Source: a bacterium EF100-94H03 bin56
GTDB taxonomy: Bacteria; Pseudomonadota; Alphaproteobacteria; SP197
Assembly (NCBI GenBank): GCA_002238685.1
Contig: MPMV01000026.1
Coordinates: 1-59,382 of the forward strand
Length of the DNA stretch: 59,382 bases
Direction: 5' to 3'
In this document: positions 54,115-59,382 of the stretch, in pieces
How positions within the stretch are numbered: the first letter of the stretch is position 1
Layout: the number at the start of each line of letters is the position of its first letter
Notes under the pieces: generated by a model
The model's input: the letters and a program-made list of their open reading frames with translations, nothing else
Told to the model about the DNA's origin: nothing
Databases searched by the model: none
Position numbers and translations under genes: made by a program

Positions 54115-56069
54115 AGGGCCTGTCGACCCGCGAAGCCAACGAGGGCATTCGCGAGGCGGCAGCCCGGGGCGAAGCCATCGAGGTTCTCAATCCCGATGCA
54201 CGCCATCACATCGGCGTCGGCGTCGTCCATGCGGTTGACATCCATGTCCGTGGTTCGGCCGGGTACTTCTGCGCCGGACTGACCGACACTCCCCGCTTTC
54301 ACGTCGAACGCAACGCCGGCTGGGGGCTGGCTGACAACATGTACCGTGGATCCGTCGTCGTCGGCGGCAACGCCGGCGCCATTGCCGGGGTGGCGATCCG
54401 CGGCGCCGAGGTCGTGATCAGGGGCAACATGGGGTCACGGGCCGGGCAGGTCATGAAGAAAGGGACGCTGCTGTGCTGCGGCAACGCCAATTTCATGGCC
54501 GGTTACATGATGTATGGCGGACGCATGATCATTCTCGGTGAATCAGGCGAGCGCCTCGGCGAGGACATGACGGGAGGCGAGATCTTCCTTGGCGGCGACC
54601 TGGTGTCTCTGGGGTCCGACGCCATGGAGACCGATACCGCGGAAGACGAGATCGACGATGTCCGGGCCTTCCTCGACCGCTATGACATTCCCTTCCGGGG
54701 CAGTTTCCGCAAGATCGTGAATGCCGGAAAGAAACTGCGCTACGGTACGCCGGAACGGCAGGTGCGCTCGATTCCCTACTTTCACTTTTCCGGCGACAGC
54801 GACTACTGGAATCACAAGGTCCAGGAAGACGTCTACATCAAGTCCCAGATCGGCCGCTACCGGGTGAGGGGATACGGTGGCGCCCGCGAACTGCCGCACC
54901 TTGCCGATCTTGCCTTTGCCAGGGACATCGATCCGGGTGCTGTCGGTGACGATCCGGTCTCCAGGGTCGCGATGCACACGCTGATCGGCGGCAAGAACGG
55001 CGCCAGGCCCCTCGACCTGACGATGCCCGTCCTCATCGCTCCGATGAGCTACGGCGCCCTGTCGCGGTCCGCCAAGCAGGCGGTCGCCATCGCCTCGGGC
55101 ATGGCGGGAATTGCCGAGAACACCGGGGAAGGCGGCATGAGCGACGCCCAGCGTGATGCGGCAGGCCAGCTCATCTTCCAGATGCTCGGTGGCCGTCTGG
55201 GCTGGAACATCCACGACATGAACCGGGCCGATGGCCTGGAGATCTACATTTCCCAGGGCGCCAAACCGGGGTTCGGTGGCCAGCTCATGGCCAAGAAGGT
55301 GACGAAGGAACTGGCCGAGATACGAGGCATTCCGGCCGGCATCGACCTTCGTTCGCCATCGCGCCATCCCGACATCCTCGGTGCCGACGATCTTGTCATC
55401 AAGGTCGAGGAATTGCGCGAGGCGACGGGCTACCGTCTGCCGGTCAGCGTCAAGCTGGGAGCGGGGCGCATACACGACGACATCAAGATTGCCGTCAAGG
55501 ACGGCTTCGATTTCGTCGAGCTCGACGGCATGCAGGGTTCGACCGGCGCCGGTGGCGCCGAGGTGATGGAGTATGTCGGCATCCCGACCATCTCCGCCAT
55601 CTGCGAGGCGGAACGCGCTCTTGAGTCCATCGGCCGCCGCCAGGACATCGAGATTGTCCTCATGGGTGGGTTGAGAGACGGGGTCGATGCCGTCAAGGCC
55701 TTGTGCCTGGGAGCCGACGCCGTGGCGCTGGGAACCGCCGCCATCATCGCCGGCGGCTGCATCGCCTGCATGCAGTGCCATGTCGGCCAGTGTGTCACCG
55801 GAATCGCCACCCAGGATCCGGAGCACGAGAAGCGCTACAAACCCGAAATCGAGGCGCAGCACATCTACACCTTCCTGGAAAGCGTGCGCTGGCAGATTGC
55901 GGCCATCACGCGTGGACTGGGATATGACGATGTCCAGGGTCCCTGCCGTGACGATCTTGTGGCTCTCACGCCCGAGGCGGCCGAGATCACCGGCCTTCCG
56001 CTTTGTCCCGAACGGCGGAATGCGGGGCATCCGGAAATCGATGCAGCGATGGAACGGGCTCTGCGATGA
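54096..56069 (+). CDS. Glutamate-synthase-like protein: GXGXG domain fused to FMN/iron-sulfur synthase barrel
   Basis: 657 residues. Residues 1-215 carry repeated glycine turns (GSVVVGGNAGAIAGVAIRGAE, VMKKGTLLCCGNANFMAGYM) as in the GXGXG domain of GltB and in GlxC/MgsB. Residues 245-657 are the FMN barrel as in GlxD/MgsC (APMSYGALSRSAKQAVAI, ENTGEGGMSDAQR, VKLGAGRIHDD, ELDGMQGSTGAGG), with the 3Fe-4S cysteines in CIACMQCHVGQCVTGIATQDP. In the usual Glx/Mgs systems these two are separate genes; here they are one. Combines ammonia with a 2-oxo acid. Stop overlaps the next start (ATGA). Confidence 0.85.
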   Translation: MVTIDLKGLSTREANEGIREAAARGEAIEVLNPDARHHIGVGVVHAVDIHVRGSAGYFCAGLTDTPRFHVERNAGWGLADNMYRGSVVVGGNAGAIAGVAIRGAEVVIRGNMGSRAGQVMKKGTLLCCGNANFMAGYMMYGGRMIILGESGERLGEDMTGGEIFLGGDLVSLGSDAMETDTAEDEIDDVRAFLDRYDIPFRGSFRKIVNAGKKLRYGTPERQVRSIPYFHFSGDSDYWNHKVQEDVYIKSQIGRYRVRGYGGARELPHLADLAFARDIDPGAVGDDPVSRVAMHTLIGGKNGARPLDLTMPVLIAPMSYGALSRSAKQAVAIASGMAGIAENTGEGGMSDAQRDAAGQLIFQMLGGRLGWNIHDMNRADGLEIYISQGAKPGFGGQLMAKKVTKELAEIRGIPAGIDLRSPSRHPDILGADDLVIKVEELREATGYRLPVSVKLGAGRIHDDIKIAVKDGFDFVELDGMQGSTGAGGAEVMEYVGIPTISAICEAERALESIGRRQDIEIVLMGGLRDGVDAVKALCLGADAVALGTAAIIAGGCIACMQCHVGQCVTGIATQDPEHEKRYKPEIEAQHIYTFLESVRWQIAAITRGLGYDDVQGPCRDDLVALTPEAAEITGLPLCPERRNAGHPEIDAAMERALR

Positions 56070-58582
56070 CGGATGCCAATCTTGTGCCCGAGCAGCTCGC
56101 GGACGATACCGCCGGCCGGCACTTCGTGCCCGCTCCCTGCCAGATCGCCTGCCCGGTCGGCACGGATGCGCCATCCTACATTGCCCACATCTGGGAAGGC
56201 AGGTTTGCCGAGGCATTCGAGGCCATCACGGCGACCAACCCCTTCAGTTCGATCTGCGGGCGCGTCTGCGATGCACCCTGCGAACCGGCGTGCCGGCGCA
56301 CTGCAAGCGACGGGCCTTTGCAGATCCGCAATCTCAAGCGTTTTGTCATGGACAGGCTCGGAGCCGAATGGGTGCCCGCGGCGGCGGCGGTCACCCGTGA
56401 AGAGAGTATCGGCATCGTCGGAGCCGGACCTGCCGGACTGGTGGCGGCCCACGATCTTGCCGTCGCCGGATTCAGGGTTGATGTCTATGAAATGACCGAC
56501 CGTCCCGGCGGCATGATGATCTGGGGCATTCCGGCGTTTCGCCTGCCTGTGGGCACCCTGGGCGAGGACATGGAGAGGTTGAAGGCCCGCTGTCCCGGTC
56601 TCACCATCCACACGAATGTTGCCCTGGGCCGGGACATCACGCTCGCCGGGCTCAAGGAACGCCACGCTGCGGTGGGGCTCACCATCGGTTCCTGGTGGGG
56701 CAAGACCATGGGGATCTCCGGTGAGGATGATGACCGCGTGATCGACGGCGTCGAGTTCCTGCGCCGGGTCAACGCGGGAGAACGCCCCGAAATGCCGGCG
56801 ACAGTCGTCGTCATTGGCGGCGGCGATGTCGCCATGGACGCCTGCCGCGCCGCCCTGCGCCTGCCGGGCTGCGAGGAGGTCAAGGTCATCTACCGCCGCG
56901 GCCCGGAAGAAATCCCTGCACGCAAGATCGAGCTCGAGGGTGCCATCGAGGAAGGCATCGAGTTCATCTACAACACACAGCAGGTCGAGGTTCTTGCCGA
57001 CAACGAGGGTCACCTGAGATTGCGCTGTGTCCGCACCAGGGCCGGCGAACCGGATGCAGACGGCCGTCGTCGACCCGTGACGGTCGAGGGATCCGAGCAC
57101 GACATCATCTGTGGCATGGTCATTGCCGCGGTCGGCCAGTACGGCGCCTGCGACGACCCTGCCACCCGGGGCCTCATGTCCGGCGATCGCGTGCGGACCG
57201 ACTGGGAGACCATGCGGACCGATGATCCGCAGGTCTTTGCCGCCGGTGACGGCGCTTTCGGGGGCTCCACCATCGTCATGGCCATGAGCCATGGCCAGCG
57301 GCTGGCCTACTACATCAAGGCGTGGCTCGACGGCATCGACGATCCTGTTCCCTATCGTACGCCGTGGCGGACGCGGCGTGTGCCGGTGGCCCAGGATCTC
57401 AAATGGGAACTCCTGGGCCTGCACCATCCGCCGTTCCACGGTGTTGGCGACAATCCGGTTGCATTCCCTGAAATCGAGTCGACCTACACCTGGGAGGAGG
57501 CGCGCAACGAGGCGGCGAGATGCTATCGCTGTGACGCCGAAACAGGCTCGGCCGACTACTCTGTCGCCAACCGTGAGGACATCTTCCTGATGGCTCGGAC
57601 GAAGCGTGAGGACACGCCGCGCCAGGCCGGCATGCTGGCCAAGCGCCTGCGGTCGCGTGACAATCCATTTCCCGGGGATCGTCCGGCCACTGTCGACGAT
57701 CTGGTTTTCCTGCCGGCCAATCTGTCGAGACTGGTGATCGACCCCTATCGTGAGGCCTGCAAGGTGGCCACGGATCTGGGGTCCGGACGCATGGAAGTGG
57801 CGCAGCCTTTCTTCGTGGCCGGCTTCGACAACGCACCGGCGGATGTGAAGCGAGGGGTTGGCCGGGGAATTGGTGAAGCGGCAGCGGGCTACATCGGCAT
57901 GCAGCCGGTCGCCGACGATGTGCCGTGGCTGCAGCTGGTCGTCGAGGGACAGATTCCGCCGCAGGAGGACGCCGCGGGCCTCATTCATGTCATCGGTCCC
58001 CGTTTCGAGGCGCCGACGAAGATCCGGCGGCTCCGTGAGGACCAGATCCTCGGCCTCGCCGTGTCCCATGGGAGCGCTCTCGAAGATGCCATCGAATTCG
58101 CCCTCGATCAGGACCTCGACGTCCTGCTGGTCAACGGCAACACCGCCACGGGACGCGACTGGCCGGAACTTACCGGCGCTCCTGACCTCACGCTCATGCG
58201 CGACACTATTGCCTGCCTGCGTCGGCTCAACATGGAAGAGGAAATCGACATTCTCTGGTTCGGCGGTCTGCGTTCCGGAACGGATGCCGCCAAGCTCATC
58301 GGCATGGGTGCGAAGTCGCTGGTCTTCGGCATGGCTGTGGCCCTGGCGGCCGGAGCCGAGTTTGACGAGTCCCACCGGCTTCGATTCGCCCCCGATGTCA
58401 CGGCCGATGAATGCTCCCGGGCGGTTGCCAACATCCTCAAGTCCGCGGTGGGCGAGGCATCGATGATGGCGCGCTGCACCGGCAAGACCAATCTCCACAA
58501 CCTGGAACCCGAGGACCTGCGCGCCCTCACACTCGCCACCGCCGAGGCCACCGGACTGGTCCTCGCCGGACACACCTACTGA
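56066..58582 (+). CDS. GltD-like NAD(P)H oxidoreductase fused to a second, synthase-like barrel
   Basis: 838 residues from ATG 56066. Residues 20-85 hold the two 4Fe-4S cysteine sets of GltD/PreT (CQIACPVGTDAPSYI, CGRVCDAPCEPACRR). Residues 115-460 have FAD (GIVGAGPAGLVAAHDLA) and NAD(P) (VVVIGGGDVAMDACRAAL) sites and a CYRCD motif. Residues about 530-838 form a second FMN-type barrel like the glutamate-synthase core (EAPTKIRRLREDQILGL, IDILWFGGLRSGTDAAKL), lacking the 3Fe-4S cysteines but ending in the NLHNLEPEDLRALT motif of GlxD. Electron-input subunit of the complex formed with the two preceding genes; the added barrel is unusual. Confidence 0.8.
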   Translation: MTDANLVPEQLADDTAGRHFVPAPCQIACPVGTDAPSYIAHIWEGRFAEAFEAITATNPFSSICGRVCDAPCEPACRRTASDGPLQIRNLKRFVMDRLGAEWVPAAAAVTREESIGIVGAGPAGLVAAHDLAVAGFRVDVYEMTDRPGGMMIWGIPAFRLPVGTLGEDMERLKARCPGLTIHTNVALGRDITLAGLKERHAAVGLTIGSWWGKTMGISGEDDDRVIDGVEFLRRVNAGERPEMPATVVVIGGGDVAMDACRAALRLPGCEEVKVIYRRGPEEIPARKIELEGAIEEGIEFIYNTQQVEVLADNEGHLRLRCVRTRAGEPDADGRRRPVTVEGSEHDIICGMVIAAVGQYGACDDPATRGLMSGDRVRTDWETMRTDDPQVFAAGDGAFGGSTIVMAMSHGQRLAYYIKAWLDGIDDPVPYRTPWRTRRVPVAQDLKWELLGLHHPPFHGVGDNPVAFPEIESTYTWEEARNEAARCYRCDAETGSADYSVANREDIFLMARTKREDTPRQAGMLAKRLRSRDNPFPGDRPATVDDLVFLPANLSRLVIDPYREACKVATDLGSGRMEVAQPFFVAGFDNAPADVKRGVGRGIGEAAAGYIGMQPVADDVPWLQLVVEGQIPPQEDAAGLIHVIGPRFEAPTKIRRLREDQILGLAVSHGSALEDAIEFALDQDLDVLLVNGNTATGRDWPELTGAPDLTLMRDTIACLRRLNMEEEIDILWFGGLRSGTDAAKLIGMGAKSLVFGMAVALAAGAEFDESHRLRFAPDVTADECSRAVANILKSAVGEASMMARCTGKTNLHNLEPEDLRALTLATAEATGLVLAGHTY

Positions 58583-58583
58583 C

Positions 58584-58604
58584 GCACCGTCGGTGCTTAT
58601 TATA
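58584..58604 (+). terminator. Hairpin after the glutamate-synthase-like operon
   Basis: GCACC-GTC-GGTGC stem-loop starting two bases after the stop codon at 58580-58582, followed by TTATTATA. T-rich but not a perfect T-run, so an intrinsic terminator is likely, not certain. Confidence 0.55.
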
Positions 58605-58699
58605 TGATTTAACGCCCTATTTTCCCTCTCTCCGATGCAACTGTGGGCAGATTCCGCAACGGATCTTCCCGTGTCTGCAACTCAAGGCAGGGGGAATCC

Positions 58700-59296
58700 A
58701 TGGCCACGACACGACTCACTCAGGCACACATCGCGGCTCTCCGATCACGAAAGACCAGCCGGGATGTCCGCGACGCCAGCCTCAAGGGCTTCGGTATCCG
58801 CGTCTACCCGACCGGAAGGAAGTGCTACTTCATAGCAACCCAGATCGAAGGTGAGAGAATCTGGAAGATCGTCGGTGATGCCGACGAAATGAGTGCAGAC
58901 GAAGCACGCGAGCAGGCGCGAGTGATGCTCGCCGCAATCCGGAGTAACGGACAGGTTTCGTCGGAGGCACTTCTGTTTGAGGTCGTCGCCGAGGAAGTGT
59001 TTCAGCGCTACGGGAGGAACTGGAAACCTGGAACATTCGCGGTGAACCGGGGCTACTACGCCAACCAGATCCTGCCCAGGTTCCGGGGACAGTCCATCAC
59101 CGACATCACAAACGCCAATGTCCGGGAGTGGTTTGCCTCGCTTCACGCGACGCCCGTTGCAGCCGACCGGTCGGTGCCGGTTCTCTCCGTCATCATGAGC
59201 TGTGCGGAGGCCTATGGATACCGGCCAGAGGGAAGCAATCCCTGCCGCGGCATCAGGCGTATGTGGACGCCCCCTGTAGTGCAAACAGGAACTTGA
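58700..59296 (+). pseudogene. Tyrosine-recombinase integrase, N-terminal part only
   Basis: 198 residues from ATG 58700 with a GGGGG leader. The N-terminal arm-binding domain (RLTQAHIAALRSR, VRDASLKGFGIRVYPTGRKCYF, ADEAREQARVMLA) and the core-binding SAM-like domain (WKPGTFAVNRGYYANQILPRFRG, ITDITNANVREWFASL, NPCRGIRR) are clear. The frame then departs to MWTPPVVQTGT and stops at 59296, where complete integrases begin the catalytic domain with its Arg-His-Arg-Tyr residues. No catalytic part is readable in the remaining 86 bases. A truncated integration enzyme, marking a mobile-element end near the right edge. Confidence 0.7.
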
Positions 59297-59382
59297 ACAA
59301 CTTGAGGCATGCGGTCAGGTACTGTCGTATGTCCGGCCTCTCGAGTGCGGCATTCATGCGCCGCGGGCCCATATGGTGTTCG

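Noticed and set aside
55865..58573. 902-codon minus-strand open frame
   Set aside because: Shadow of the GltD-like fusion gene, with no start context or family features.
1..59382. CRISPR arrays, rRNA, tRNA genes
   Set aside because: No regularly spaced repeats and no rRNA or cloverleaf-like sequence were noticed by eye; tRNAscan-SE and a repeat finder would be needed to exclude them fully.

Overview
The window is GC-rich, densely coded DNA. Gene content (acylating sulfoacetaldehyde dehydrogenase, DMSP-demethylase-like GcvT protein, dimethylglycine/sarcosine-type dehydrogenase, Rieske betaine-type oxygenase, trimethylamine-dehydrogenase-type flavoprotein, GlxB/C/D-like amidotransferases) points to a heterotrophic, probably marine or host-associated alphaproteobacterium living on methylated amines, organosulfur osmolytes and polyols. 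Taxonomy is inferred from gene families only. No rRNA, tRNA or CRISPR array was seen.

Layout. (1) 1-5.5 kb, minus strand: a translationally coupled module of a DUF6361-like protein, a phospholipase-D-fold protein and a SNF2-type helicase that runs off the left edge; it looks like an anti-phage or DNA-processing module. (2) 5.5-7.2 kb: an AT-rich promoter region and a graveyard of fragments (GST remnant, broken Cache-domain gene) around one intact VOC protein. (3) 7.4-16.6 kb, minus strand: sulfoacetate-CoA ligase (sauT), a frameshifted sulfoacetaldehyde dehydrogenase (sauS), a TPR protein, a DadA-type oxidase, a 73-aa SelW/Rdx-family gene with an in-frame TGA that is almost certainly selenocysteine, and a dimethylglycine-dehydrogenase-like FAD/GcvT protein. 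(4) 17-19.3 kb: PIN toxin with a broken antitoxin, homocysteine methyltransferase, and a decayed copy of the 5' end of the dehydrogenase gene. (5) 19.3-30.8 kb: a catabolic locus built around a coenzyme-B12 diol dehydratase with fused large and medium subunits, with an ABC importer, FGGY kinase, SDR, 2-hydroxyacid dehydrogenase and an unassigned TIM-barrel protein, but no microcompartment genes and no reactivase. (6) 30.9-37.6 kb: DUF6058-like protein and ArsR regulator (divergent), then an MFS exporter, quinone oxidoreductase, SDR, nucleoside hydrolase and M20 peptidase. (7) 38-43.6 kb: a betaine-type Rieske oxygenase, a TMADH-family flavoprotein and a PotD-type binding protein, divergent from a LuxR-type regulator over a perfect palindrome. 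(8) 43.6-51 kb: DmdA-like demethylase, methyltransferase, cytochromes b561 and c', and an odd three-gene operon (membrane protein with degenerate kinase domain, AAA/TOPRIM-like ATPase, DUF1045 protein). (9) 51.2-58.6 kb: acyl-CoA-dehydrogenase-like protein, cupin, and a three-gene glutamate-synthase-like complex with two synthase barrels on separate polypeptides. (10) Right edge: a shortened tyrosine-recombinase gene.

Common theme: removal and handling of N- and S-methyl groups (Rieske, TMADH-like, DMGDH-like, DmdA-like, BHMT-like, GlxBCD-like) together with import and oxidation of small polar osmolytes. The most surprising items are the unannotated selenoprotein, the two-barrel glutamate-synthase-like cluster, the microcompartment-free fused diol dehydratase locus, the TMADH relative with an altered aromatic bowl, and the helicase-PLD-DUF6361 module.
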